From the NCBI GenBank assembly GCA_964480635.1, contig CAYZQE010000013.1, positions 1 to 36,993 on the forward strand: a stretch of DNA of 36,993 nt. Reading direction: 5' to 3'. Positions 1-7,689 of this stretch are shown here, in pieces. Position 1 is the stretch's first letter; the number at the start of each line of letters is the position of its first letter. Origin of the DNA: CAYZQE01 sp964480635 (GTDB lineage Bacteria > Pseudomonadota > Gammaproteobacteria > GCA-001735895). Position numbers and translations under genes: made by a program. The notes below the pieces were generated by a model. It had not been told where the DNA came from. It worked only from the letters and a program-made list of their open reading frames with translations, and did not search any database.

Positions 1-51
1 CTTGTCCAATATGAAATGAGTAAAAATAGATTAAATGCTCATAATCGGTTG

Positions 52-296
52 ATGAAAACCAGTCAATTAACATCAATAGTCGAACATTGAAGAAGCTCTA
101 GAAGAGGCTCGTTGGGGACAGCAATCCTCTTGCCCAAAGTGTGGTGCTACGCAATATTCTGTTTTTTATCGAAATGATATAAAACATTGACAGTGTAGAG
201 AGCAGAAACATCAATCTACCATGCGAGAACGCGAAGATAAACACCAACTGGCAGGACGTGTGGTTGCGGACGATACATACCTTGGTGGTGCGTAAG
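52..296 (+). pseudogene. IS1595-family (ISXO2-like) transposase fragment
   Basis: This is the broken N-terminal part of an IS1595-type transposase. Translation from the ATG at 52 gives a short start that ends at a stop (85-87). From 89, in another frame, it reads EEARWGQQSSCPKCGAT, the N-terminal zinc-ribbon region of this family. A second in-frame stop follows DIKH. The same frame then continues to GRVVADDTYLGGA, which corresponds to the start of the DDE catalytic domain (the family motif has the form D-D/E-x-Y-x-G-G). The usual stretch between zinc ribbon and DDE domain is missing, so there is a deletion as well as stops and a frameshift. The catalytic remainder is absent. It is a dead remnant. 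The family assignment rests on motif recognition. Confidence 0.72.
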
Positions 297-338
297 ATGT
301 TTGGCTATCAACAGATAACTCTGTTGATAGCCAAACAT
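297..338. repeat. Perfect 18-bp inverted repeat (hairpin)
   Basis: Positions 297-314 and 321-338 are perfect reverse complements (arm core TGTTTGGCTATCAACAG), separated by the 6-base loop ATAACT. No T-run follows on the plus strand, so it is not a standard terminator. It lies exactly between two transposase remnants. It may be fused ends of two insertion elements or a fold-back left by a deletion. Confidence 0.8.
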
Positions 339-646
339 GAACCGCTTTAATTCCACATTTTTAAATCTACATATCAATTATCACTAGCCTTGTTTCTTCC
401 CAGAAGCCATTATTGATGATAAAGGAAAGTAGCGAAAAAAAAATACGCTTATAAAGATATGATGACTCCTTACGATAAATTGAAATCACTGGAAAATACC
501 AAACAATACTTAAAGCCCGAAATGAGCTTTCAAATATTAGATGATTTTGCTTTTAAAATGTAAGTAACGATCAATCCGTTGAACAACCTCGAAGTGATCG
601 GCTCGAACTTTTTAATTTAATGTTCAACCCAGATAAAACGGCTTGA
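337..646 (+). pseudogene. Integrase-core transposase, degraded C-terminal end
   Basis: This is the C-terminal part of an IS transposase with an integrase (DDE) core, of the IS481/ISNCY-like kind. In successive frames it reads NRFNSTFLNLHINYH, PCFFPEAIIDDKGK, YAYKDMMTPYDKLKSLENT and then SNDQSVEQPRSDRLELFN, ending at TGA 644-646. That order matches the family C-terminus, with a proline- and tyrosine-containing MMTPYDKLKSL segment followed by a short helical tail. An in-frame TAG follows NYH. A stop and frameshift at the A-run near 431-443 and a second frameshift near 559-563 break it. The catalytic region is missing. It is a relic. The exact IS family is less certain than the fact that it is a transposase. 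Confidence 0.65.
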
Positions 647-810
647 ACATTTCAAGCTCTATATCAGACTCATTTGTTAATTGGAATATACTGCCATCAT
701 TATTCTTGCTGTTCGACGCCAAAAAGAAGCTGACTGCCCCCTAATCTTAAAAAAACAAATCTCGTTTCGCACTTAACGCTTAAACGTTAAAATAACATGG
801 TTATCCTGAA
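647..810. other. Intergenic stretch with no recognisable feature
   Basis: This AT-rich stretch lies between the transposase relic and the 308-bp repeat element. I see no ORF, no convincing promoter and only a small palindrome-like patch near 777-795. It is probably decayed mobile-element flank. Confidence 0.4.
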
Positions 811-1118
811 GGAAGCTCTGATTAAGTCCATAAAATTTTACGAGCTATCAAGCCGTTCTATACTAGGCGCAACTTGAAGCTAATGACAAGTCCTTAGTAA
901 AAGTTGGAACGACGGATAGAATGGCTTGATAGCTCGGTCGATGAATGATCCATTCATAATCGACATTCACCACATCCGTGTGGCTTCCCTGCGGGTCGTT
1001 GCCAAATTTCACCCAGCGTCGTTCTAGCATTTTACGGTATCTAGATGACGTTGCAATGCTACGCCTAGCTGAGTAAAATTTGGCTTAGATAAAAATTATG
1101 GACTTAATCAGAGATTCC
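811..1118. repeat. 308-bp MITE-like element with nested inverted repeats
   Basis: The ends 811-833 and 1096-1118 are inverted repeats matching at 22 of 23 positions (core CTCTGATTAAGTCCATAA). Inside, 841-861 pairs with 916-936 at 20 of 21 positions. A third, weaker pair joins about 897-915 with 1016-1035, and CTAGGCG (864-870) has its complement at 1063-1069. No ORF of useful length is inside. Terminal repeats, small size and no coding capacity fit a miniature inverted-repeat transposable element or a large folded intergenic repeat. Related half copies occur at 6551-6571 and 28728-28752. It ends 57 bases before rsxA and may affect its transcription. Confidence 0.75.
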
Positions 1119-1163
1119 TTAAAGCAATGCATGCCATAACTATGCTTTCTCCATCTCTAAACG

Positions 1164-1169
1164 TATAAT
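1164..1169 (+). promoter_or_regulatory. Possible -10 box directly before rsxA
   Basis: A perfect TATAAT lies six bases before the rsxA ATG, and no Shine-Dalgarno sequence is visible upstream of that ATG. If used, transcription would start at or next to the start codon and give a leaderless mRNA. No good -35 box is present 16-18 bases upstream (near 1141), so this is tentative. Confidence 0.35.
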
Positions 1170-1175
1170 TCACTG

Positions 1176-1751
1176 ATGACTGAATATCTCCTCATTTTAT
1201 TAAGCACTGTGTTTGTAAACAACATTGTATTAGTTAAGTTTTTAGGCCTTTGCCCCTTTATGGGGGTTTCTAGCAAAGTCGAAACGGCTATTGGCATGAG
1301 TTTAGCAACTACCTTTGTTTTAACCCTGTCTGCTGTCTTAAGCTACATGATCAATACATGGATTTTAATTCCTCTTGAAATCGAATTTTTACGCACCATT
1401 GCCTTTATTGTTGCCATTGCTGCGGTGGTTAACCTAACTGAAATGTATGTGCATAAAACCAGCCCTGTTTTATATAATGTATTAGGTATATTTTTACCGT
1501 TAATTACGACCAATTGTGCCGTACTCGGTGTCGCACTGCTCAATGTTCAAGAACAGCATTCAATTTTAGAGTCTGCCTTTTATGGTTTTGGAGCTGCTAT
1601 TGGTTTTTCAATGGTGCTTATCTTATTTGCCGCCTTGCGTGAACGCATTGACGCTGCCGATGTACCTAAACCATTTCAAGGCTCTGCTATCGCATTAATA
1701 ACCGCTGGTTTAATGTCTTTAGCATTTTTAGGCTTTGGTGGCTTAGCTTAA
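1176..1751 (+). CDS. rsxA: Electron transport complex subunit RsxA (RnfA)
   Basis: RsxA/RnfA is an integral inner-membrane subunit of the Rnf/Rsx complex, which couples electron transfer between ferredoxin-like donors and NAD(H) to ion movement. In enterobacteria the complex keeps SoxR reduced. The 191-residue protein is the usual length (about 193). It opens with MTEYLLILLSTVFVNNIVLV and contains GLCPFMGVSSKVETAIGM and PLITTNCAVLGVALLN, family signatures that place conserved cysteines within membrane helices. About six transmembrane segments are visible. It heads the order rsxA-B-C-D-G-E, 12 bases ahead of rsxB. No Shine-Dalgarno sequence is seen at its start. The homologous subunit RsxE, with the inverted topology known for this pair, is at the other end of the operon. 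Confidence 0.96.
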   Translation: MTEYLLILLSTVFVNNIVLVKFLGLCPFMGVSSKVETAIGMSLATTFVLTLSAVLSYMINTWILIPLEIEFLRTIAFIVAIAAVVNLTEMYVHKTSPVLYNVLGIFLPLITTNCAVLGVALLNVQEQHSILESAFYGFGAAIGFSMVLILFAALRERIDAADVPKPFQGSAIALITAGLMSLAFLGFGGLA

Positions 1752-1763
1752 AGCGCACTAAAC

Positions 1764-2327
1764 ATGGGTATTTTAACGGCTATTTTAGCACTCGGTCTTT
1801 TAGCGGGCATCTTCGGTTTAATTTTAGGCTATTTCGCTATTCGCTTTAAAGTTGAAGGCAATCCATTAGTCGATCAAATTGATGCTATTTTACCGCAAAC
1901 ACAATGCGGCCAATGCACCTATGCAGGGTGTAAGCCATATGCCGAAGCTTTGGCAAAAGGTGAAGCCCCCATTAACCAGTGCCCTCCTGGCGGTGAATCG
2001 ACTATCATTTTATTAGCCGAACTATTAGATACCGAAGTTTTAGAACTTAATGACGAACACGGAGAACATAATGACGTGCCTTTAGTGGCGATCATCCGTG
2101 AAGATATTTGTATTGGCTGCACCTTGTGCATACAAGCTTGCCCCGTTGATGCCATCTTAGGTTCAGCAAAACACATGCACACTATTATCGCTGCCGAATG
2201 TACTGGTTGTGAGCTCTGTTTACCGCCATGCCCAGTTGATTGTATTGATATGATTCCAACTCGCCAAGGCATTGAAAACTGGACTTGGAAAAAGCCAATT
2301 CAATCTGTTGAAAGTGCTCATGACTGA
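1764..2327 (+). CDS. rsxB: Electron transport complex iron-sulfur subunit RsxB (RnfB)
   Basis: RsxB/RnfB is the membrane-anchored ferredoxin-like subunit that takes electrons from the soluble donor. An N-terminal membrane helix spans about residues 3-26. A four-cysteine Fe-S domain follows with C48, C51, C56 and C73. Two 4Fe-4S ferredoxin motifs come next: C116-x2-C-x2-C-x3-C126 and C146-x2-C-x2-C-x3-C156, each followed by proline. The length of 187 residues is normal for gammaproteobacterial RsxB; longer RnfB proteins elsewhere carry extra clusters. Its stop codon overlaps the start of rsxC (ATGACTGA), indicating translational coupling. Confidence 0.96.
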   Translation: MGILTAILALGLLAGIFGLILGYFAIRFKVEGNPLVDQIDAILPQTQCGQCTYAGCKPYAEALAKGEAPINQCPPGGESTIILLAELLDTEVLELNDEHGEHNDVPLVAIIREDICIGCTLCIQACPVDAILGSAKHMHTIIAAECTGCELCLPPCPVDCIDMIPTRQGIENWTWKKPIQSVESAHD

Positions 2328-4005
2328 GTTAACATTACATCATTTTCATGGCGGCCTGCACCCTGATGACCATAAAATAGAACCCAATGGTAAAGGCATA
2401 AAAATATTGCCTTTACCAAAACAAATTACCTTACCCATTAAACAACATATTGGCGCGAGTAATAAAATTTTAGTGGCTGTGGGCGATCAAGTTAAACGAG
2501 GTCAATTACTGGCCAGCAGCAAAGAACTCATTAGCTCTCCAATACATGCCTCTACCTCTGGCGTTGTCAGCGCTATCGAACAACATGCCGTACCCCATGC
2601 TTCTGGAATGTCTGATCTTTGCATTATTATTGATGTCGACTTTAAAGATGATGTTTATATTAATGAAAACCAACCTATAGATATTGATGCATTTAATAGC
2701 GATGAGCTTTTACAACAAATTAAACAATCTGGTATTGTCGGCCTAGGTGGCGCGGCATTTCCAACCGCCGCTAAAATTAGCGCTAGTGATTCACACGCTA
2801 TTGATACCCTCATTATCAATGGGGCGGAATGCGAGCCGTTTATTAGTTGTGATGATGCGCTCATGCAAACCCATGCAGATGTCATCATTCGAGGCATTCA
2901 ATGGTTACAAAAAATAGTCTCACCTAAGCGCACTATTATTGGCATTGAGGACAATAAGAAACAAGCGCTCAAAACCATGCAGCTTGCTTTAGATGCTTGC
3001 CCATTAGCTCATACGCACATTGCAGAAGTACCAACACTTTATCCTTCTGGCGGTGAGAAACAGCTTATTACCATTTTAACGGGCAAAGAAGTGCCTAGCC
3101 ATAAACTGGCTTTTGACATCGGTATTATTTGCCAAAATGTAGGCACCTGTTTTGCTATCGCAGAAGCACTAGATCATAACAAACCCATGACCTCTCGCAT
3201 CGTCACTGTGAGCGGCAAAGGCGTTAATAAACCAGATAATTTTGAGGTTCGTTTAGGCACCCCAATGACTGACCTAATTGATGCGGCGGGTGGATATACC
3301 CAACATGCTAGTCATCTTGTCATGGGTGGGCCAATGATGGGCTTTACTTTACCTCACGATCAATTGCCCATTATTAAATCAACCAATGCTGTTTTAGCAT
3401 TAAATGAAGATTTCAATCCCCAGCAACCGGTTCAAGCCTGTATTCGCTGTGGCAAATGTGCCGAAGTATGTCCAGCACAATTATTGCCACAACAATTGTT
3501 TTGGTATGCACGCGCTAATTCATTTGATCGCATTAAAGAATATAATTTATTCGACTGTATAGAATGCGGCTGTTGCGCTGCTGTTTGCCCCAGCCAAATA
3601 CCCTTGGTGCAGTATTACCGTTATGCAAAAGGTGAAATTCGTGTTGCCGATCAAGCCCAACGCAATGCAGACCACGCTAGAAATCGCTTTGAATTTAGAG
3701 AGCATCGTTTGGCTGAAAACAAACGTAAGCTAGAAGAAACACGCCGTAAAAAGCGTGAAGCGCTGGCTGCAAAGAAAAATAAGTCTAGCGATAAAACAGC
3801 CGATGGAAAACCCGTGCTTGACCCCATTCAAGCCGCACTTGAACGAGTTAAAGCCAAACAAGCAGCGAAACAAAAAGAGAGCACAGCGGCAAAGAAAAAC
3901 ATCGAAAACCTAACCCCCGATCAGCAACGCCAGATAGACGAAGCTGATCAACGAAGAAAGGATGAGAGATCTTTAAGTGAAACAAAAACTCATAAAAATG
4001 ACTAA
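2320..4005 (+). CDS. rsxC: Electron transport complex subunit RsxC (RnfC)
   Basis: RsxC/RnfC is the peripheral NADH- and FMN-binding subunit, related to the Nqo1/NuoF fold. The longest frame runs back to 2272, but I choose the ATG at 2320. It has GAAAG upstream, overlaps the rsxB stop, and starts MTELTLHHFHGGLHP as homologues do. The nucleotide-binding glycine stretch GLGGAAFPTAAK is at 141-152. Two 4Fe-4S motifs are C374/C377/C380/C384 and C413/C416/C419/C423. From about residue 460 the protein becomes a lysine-, glutamate- and alanine-rich coiled-coil tail. At 561 residues it is shorter than the E. coli protein (about 740), mainly because the long repeated tail is reduced. A hairpin follows the gene. 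Confidence 0.95.
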   Translation: MTELTLHHFHGGLHPDDHKIEPNGKGIKILPLPKQITLPIKQHIGASNKILVAVGDQVKRGQLLASSKELISSPIHASTSGVVSAIEQHAVPHASGMSDLCIIIDVDFKDDVYINENQPIDIDAFNSDELLQQIKQSGIVGLGGAAFPTAAKISASDSHAIDTLIINGAECEPFISCDDALMQTHADVIIRGIQWLQKIVSPKRTIIGIEDNKKQALKTMQLALDACPLAHTHIAEVPTLYPSGGEKQLITILTGKEVPSHKLAFDIGIICQNVGTCFAIAEALDHNKPMTSRIVTVSGKGVNKPDNFEVRLGTPMTDLIDAAGGYTQHASHLVMGGPMMGFTLPHDQLPIIKSTNAVLALNEDFNPQQPVQACIRCGKCAEVCPAQLLPQQLFWYARANSFDRIKEYNLFDCIECGCCAAVCPSQIPLVQYYRYAKGEIRVADQAQRNADHARNRFEFREHRLAENKRKLEETRRKKREALAAKKNKSSDKTADGKPVLDPIQAALERVKAKQAAKQKESTAAKKNIENLTPDQQRQIDEADQRRKDERSLSETKTHKND

Positions 4006-4059
4006 AATCCACCTGCTCATCGTTGAAAGACTTGATAATAGGTTGCTATTATCTTCATC

Positions 4060-4101
4060 ATTCGCCTCAATCAGGCGAATTTTAGCCTATTTTTTTTACG
4101 C
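4060..4101 (+). terminator. Hairpin with T-tract between rsxC and rsxD
   Basis: ATTCGCCT (4060-4067) pairs with AGGCGAAT (4073-4080) around a 5-base loop. TTT follows directly, with a run of eight T about ten bases later. This resembles a weak intrinsic terminator or an mRNA-processing hairpin. It lies inside what would otherwise be one operon, so partial termination could lower rsxD-G-E relative to rsxA-B-C. Confidence 0.5.
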
Positions 4102-4128
4102 TTCTGCTTCACTTAAAGGTCTCTGCTC

Positions 4129-5172
4129 ATGATGCCATTTCAACAAAATGCGTCTCCGTTTGTTCCATCACCTAACAGCACCAACCGCATGATGCGTGAT
4201 GTACTCTATGCGCTTGTTCCCGGCACCCTAACCTATGCTTGGTTTTTTGGTGTTGGCGTTCTTATCAATATTATTTTATCAATTGTTTTCGCGCTTTGTT
4301 TTGAAGCGTTTGTTTTATATTTACGCAAACGCCCCATAAAGCCTTACCTAAATGATTACAGTGCCGTCGTCACCGCTTGGTTGTTTGCTCTTTGTATTCC
4401 TATGCACTCACCTTGGTGGCTTATCGCCATTGGCATGGGCTTCGCGATGATCGCGGGTAAACATTTGTATGGTGGCTTGGGCTTTAACCCCTTTAACCCC
4501 GCGATGATTGGTTATGTTGTTTTATTGATTTCTTTCCCTAAAGAAATGACCACTTGGTTTTTACCAACCACGGTGAGTGGCGAATCTTTATCATTAATGG
4601 ACTCATTATCCATTACCTTTATGGGTGCTGATATTCATCAATGGGATGCTCTGACATCAGCAACCCCGCTAGACACTCATAAAACGGGCATTGGTCTTAA
4701 TCAAATGACTAGCGAAATTCACACTTCACCTATCTTCAGTCATTTTGCTGGCATTGGCTGGGAATGGATTAGCGCCGCTTGGCTATTGGGTGGATTATAT
4801 CTGCTGTATAAACGTGTCATTAATTGGCATATTCCCGTGATGGTCATATTGGGCATTAGTAGCGTTTCTTTTGTATTTTTTATGCTCGACCCAGATAGCT
4901 CTGCGTCCCCTTTATTTCATGTTTTAAGTGGCGGCGTTTTGCTGGGTGCATTCTTTATCGCCACTGACCCTGTGACTGCATCGACCACGGTTAAAGGGCG
5001 ATTAATTTATGGTTTTTTTATTGGTGCTTTAACCTACGTTATTCGCACTTGGGGCGGCTATCCTGATGGCATCGCCTTTGCTGTTTTATTAGGCAACATT
5101 GCTGTGCCCTTAATCGACTATTACACTCAACCTCGTTTGTATGGAACTAACCCTCCGAAGAGTGATGATTAA
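4129..5172 (+). CDS. rsxD: Electron transport complex subunit RsxD (RnfD)
   Basis: RsxD/RnfD is an integral membrane subunit, homologous to NqrB, with a covalently bound FMN. The protein has 347 residues and about 9-10 hydrophobic segments. The flavin-attachment motif is seen as LTSATPLD, with Thr179 as the likely acceptor (the equivalent E. coli residue is Thr187). Other signatures are GGLGFNPFNPAMIGY and GGVLLGAFFIATDPVTAST. An AAAGG Shine-Dalgarno lies nine bases before the ATG at 4129; the next codon is also ATG, so the start could be one residue later. It is separated from rsxC by 123 bases containing a hairpin and followed after three bases by rsxG. Confidence 0.95.
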   Translation: MMPFQQNASPFVPSPNSTNRMMRDVLYALVPGTLTYAWFFGVGVLINIILSIVFALCFEAFVLYLRKRPIKPYLNDYSAVVTAWLFALCIPMHSPWWLIAIGMGFAMIAGKHLYGGLGFNPFNPAMIGYVVLLISFPKEMTTWFLPTTVSGESLSLMDSLSITFMGADIHQWDALTSATPLDTHKTGIGLNQMTSEIHTSPIFSHFAGIGWEWISAAWLLGGLYLLYKRVINWHIPVMVILGISSVSFVFFMLDPDSSASPLFHVLSGGVLLGAFFIATDPVTASTTVKGRLIYGFFIGALTYVIRTWGGYPDGIAFAVLLGNIAVPLIDYYTQPRLYGTNPPKSDD

Positions 5173-5175
5173 AGC

Positions 5176-5826
5176 ATGTTGAAAAAGAAACAAATTTTCA
5201 TCTCTGGCTTATTAGTTTGGCTATTTGCCGTTTTAGGCACAGCTATAGTGAGTGTCACTGAACATCAAACCCATGACCGCATTATCGAAAATGAACGTTT
5301 AGCCTTACTAAAAAACTTATTTGAGCTTATCCCGCCAGAACGATTTGATAATGACTTAAGTCATGACATCATCATACTTCAAGCATCTAAATTACTGGGT
5401 AATACGCGTGAACAGGTGGCGTATCGAGCGCGTAAAAATAACCAACCCATTGCTATTATTTTTAATGCCACGGCACATAATGGCTATAACGGTGACATTG
5501 ATTTATTAATTGCCGTTAATGTAGACGGCAGCATTGCTGGTGTACGTGCCGTTAAACATAAAGAAACACCTGGTTTAGGTGACCCTATTGATATTAAAAA
5601 ATCTAATTGGATTACTCAGTTTGATTTAAAGTCATTAGTAAACCCCAGCACACAAAGCCAGTGGGCGGTTAAAAAAGATGGTGGTGAATTTGACCAAATG
5701 ACGGGTGCAACCATTACCCCTAGAGCTATTGTGGGTACGGTACGACAAACTTTAGAATATTATCAACTGCATAAAGACATTCTCTTTTTAGATGTCATTA
5801 ATGAGAACAATCATGAGCAACAATGA
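5176..5826 (+). CDS. rsxG: Electron transport complex subunit RsxG (RnfG)
   Basis: RsxG/RnfG is a single-pass membrane protein with a periplasmic FMN-binding domain, related to NqrC. A basic MLKKK start is followed by one membrane helix at about residues 7-27. The FMN attachment motif is MTGATITPRAI, with Thr179 as the expected phosphoester-linked residue (consensus S/T-G-A-T). The segment HKETPGLGDPID is also typical of the family. The length of 216 residues is normal. The end overlaps the rsxE start region by 14 bases, so the two genes are probably co-translated. Confidence 0.95.
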   Translation: MLKKKQIFISGLLVWLFAVLGTAIVSVTEHQTHDRIIENERLALLKNLFELIPPERFDNDLSHDIIILQASKLLGNTREQVAYRARKNNQPIAIIFNATAHNGYNGDIDLLIAVNVDGSIAGVRAVKHKETPGLGDPIDIKKSNWITQFDLKSLVNPSTQSQWAVKKDGGEFDQMTGATITPRAIVGTVRQTLEYYQLHKDILFLDVINENNHEQQ

Positions 5827-6508
5827 TTATCAACAAATCAGTAAACAAGGCCTGTGGAAAAACAACGTTGCCTTAGTTCAATTGCTTGGCCTGTGTCCAT
5901 TATTAGCGGTTACCAGCACAGCGGCTAACGGTATTGGGCTGGGGCTTGCAACTTTATTCACGTTGGTTTTATCTAATGGCATCATAGCCGCTATTAAAGA
6001 TTTTGTGCGCGCCGAAATTCGCTTACCTGTGTTTGTATTAATTATAGCCAGTGTCGTGACATTAATTGAGTTACTGATGAAAGCTTGGTTTTTTGATTTA
6101 TACCTTATTCTCGGCATCTTTATCCCTTTAATCGTGACCAATTGCGCCATAATCGGCCGCGCAGAAAGCTTTGCGTCTAAGAACAATGTTAAAGCATCCA
6201 TTGTTGATGGTTTTATGATGGGATTAGGCTTTTTAATTATTTTATTTATTTTAGGTGCAGTCAGAGAGATTATTGGCTCTGGCACCTTATTTCAAAATAT
6301 TGATTTAATGTTTGGTGTTTCTTCTCAGTTTTTAACCATTCAATTTAGTGAATCATATCAAGGCTTTTTATTGGCTATTTTACCACCTGGCGCCTTTATT
6401 GGATTAGCCTTATTGATCGTTATTAAAAACCTATATGATGAAAAAATGAAAGCGCAGACTAAAACGAAACCTTTAGATATTAATACCGAAGGTTTGGGTA
6501 ATACTTAA
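5813..6508 (+). CDS. rsxE: Electron transport complex subunit RsxE (RnfE)
   Basis: RsxE/RnfE is an integral membrane subunit homologous to RsxA. The frame is open from an ATG at 5792, but the ATG at 5813 is preferred. It gives MSNNDYQQISKQGLWKNN and 231 residues, the same length as E. coli RsxE, and has GAGA eight bases upstream. Signatures are VQLLGLCPLLAVTSTAANGIG and PLIVTNCAIIGRAE, mirroring RsxA with the conserved membrane cysteines. About six membrane helices are visible. It closes the complex genes and is followed by nth after a short gap containing a repeat fragment. Confidence 0.94.
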   Translation: MSNNDYQQISKQGLWKNNVALVQLLGLCPLLAVTSTAANGIGLGLATLFTLVLSNGIIAAIKDFVRAEIRLPVFVLIIASVVTLIELLMKAWFFDLYLILGIFIPLIVTNCAIIGRAESFASKNNVKASIVDGFMMGLGFLIILFILGAVREIIGSGTLFQNIDLMFGVSSQFLTIQFSESYQGFLLAILPPGAFIGLALLIVIKNLYDEKMKAQTKTKPLDINTEGLGNT

Positions 6509-6550
6509 TCGACATCTTTTTAACCAATAACTCCTTTTCTTAGGGGTCAT

Positions 6551-6571
6551 CTGATTAAGTTAATAAAATTT
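6551..6571. repeat. Partial copy of the dispersed TGATTAAG repeat
   Basis: The sequence CTGATTAAGTTAATAAAATT, running to 6571, is identical over 21 bases to 28730-28750. It resembles the ends of the 308-bp element at 811-1118 (CTGATTAAGTCCATAA). A GCGCA with A-rich tail follows in both short copies. It ends 15 bases before the nth start codon and so forms nearly all of the nth leader. Confidence 0.65.
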
Positions 6572-6586
6572 GGGCGCAGAAAAAAC

Positions 6587-7237
6587 ATGAACAAAACCAA
6601 ACGTATCGAAATTTTTACTCGTCTTCAGGCCGACAACCCCAAGCCTACGACTGAACTTAACTTTACTTCAAATTTTGAACTATTAATTGCTGTTTTGCTT
6701 TCAGCACAGGCCACTGATGTTGGTGTTAATAAAGCAACGGCAAAGCTCTACCCTGTTGCTAACACACCCCAAGCTATTCTTGATTTAGGGTTAGATGGCT
6801 TAAAAGGCTACATTAAGACCATTGGCTTATTCAATTCTAAAGCCGACAATACAATTAAAACCTGTCAGATATTGGTTAAGCAACATCATGGCGAAGTTCC
6901 TAATAATCGGGAAGCTCTAGAGGCATTACCAGGCGTTGGACGTAAAACAGCCAACGTTGTTCTTAACACCGCTTTTGGACACCCAACCATTGCTGTTGAT
7001 ACGCACATCTTTAGAGTGTCCAATCGCACTAAAATTGCACCTGGTAAGAATGTCGATGAAGTCGAAAAACGTCTCATTCGTTTAGTGCCTGACGAGTTTA
7101 AGCTTGATGCTCATCATTGGTTAATTTTATTGGGTCGATACACCTGTATCGCTCGAAAACCGCGTTGCGGCAGTTGCTTAATAGAAGATATGTGTGAATT
7201 TAATAAAAAAATAATTGATGACGGAGAACCCAACTAA
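6587..7237 (+). CDS. nth: Endonuclease III (DNA glycosylase/AP lyase)
   Basis: Endonuclease III removes oxidised pyrimidines and cuts the resulting abasic site in base-excision repair. The helix-hairpin-helix segment is LPGVGRKTANVV with catalytic Lys120. The catalytic Asp138 lies in VDTHIFRVSNR. The C-terminal 4Fe-4S cluster is formed by C187-x6-C194-x2-C197-x5-C203, the exact family spacing. The length of 216 residues is close to the usual 211. In many gammaproteobacteria nth follows rsxE, as here. Its stop shares one base with the next start (TAATG). The leader lacks a clear Shine-Dalgarno and is mostly repeat-derived. Confidence 0.97.
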   Translation: MNKTKRIEIFTRLQADNPKPTTELNFTSNFELLIAVLLSAQATDVGVNKATAKLYPVANTPQAILDLGLDGLKGYIKTIGLFNSKADNTIKTCQILVKQHHGEVPNNREALEALPGVGRKTANVVLNTAFGHPTIAVDTHIFRVSNRTKIAPGKNVDEVEKRLIRLVPDEFKLDAHHWLILLGRYTCIARKPRCGSCLIEDMCEFNKKIIDDGEPN

Positions 7238-7650
7238 TGTTTGGAAGTAGAGATGACATACGCAAAGTGTATTACGATGTTTGGCAAAAACTAAAAGATA
7301 ACAATAATGTTTTCGACCCAATGGAAACCATTGTCGCTGATGTTATTAAGCTTCATCCAGAATACCATGACATGCTTGGCGATAGTAAATCGCTAGAAAT
7401 AGACTTTACCCCAGATGGCGGTAAAACAAATCCTTTTTTGCATATGGGCATGCACATTGCTATTCGAGAACAAATTAGCACCAATCGTCCTATCGGCATA
7501 AAATCATTGTATATGAAACGCTGTAAAACGCATGAAATGCATGACATAGAGCACAATATGATGGAATGCTTGGCTGAAACCATGTGGAATGCTCAACGTA
7601 ACAATGAAGACTTTGATGAACTTGGATATATGGAGTGCATTAAAAAGTAA
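7237..7650 (+). CDS. DUF1841 family protein
   Basis: This 137-residue soluble protein starts MFGSRDDIRKVYYDVWQKLK and has an internal histidine-rich stretch around HMGMHIAIREQI and THEMHDIEHNMMECLAE. These features and its position just after nth match the DUF1841 family, whose function is not known. The histidine- and acid-rich helices could bind metal, but this is only suggested by composition. The start overlaps the nth stop by one base, so it is translationally coupled to the repair gene. Confidence 0.8.
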   Translation: MFGSRDDIRKVYYDVWQKLKDNNNVFDPMETIVADVIKLHPEYHDMLGDSKSLEIDFTPDGGKTNPFLHMGMHIAIREQISTNRPIGIKSLYMKRCKTHEMHDIEHNMMECLAETMWNAQRNNEDFDELGYMECIKK

Positions 7651-7689
7651 CCATAGTTACGGAGCCTCCTAATACAAGGCTTTAGGTTA

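Noticed and set aside
1..51. Possible left end of the IS1595-type element
   Set aside because: No terminal inverted repeat or target duplication could be paired within the window.
1919..2272. 117-codon frame antisense to rsxB
   Set aside because: rsxB has full cysteine motifs and operon context; the antisense frame has no features.
5878..6285. 135-codon frame antisense to rsxE
   Set aside because: It is a shadow of a well-identified membrane protein gene; low-complexity antisense of hydrophobic helices.
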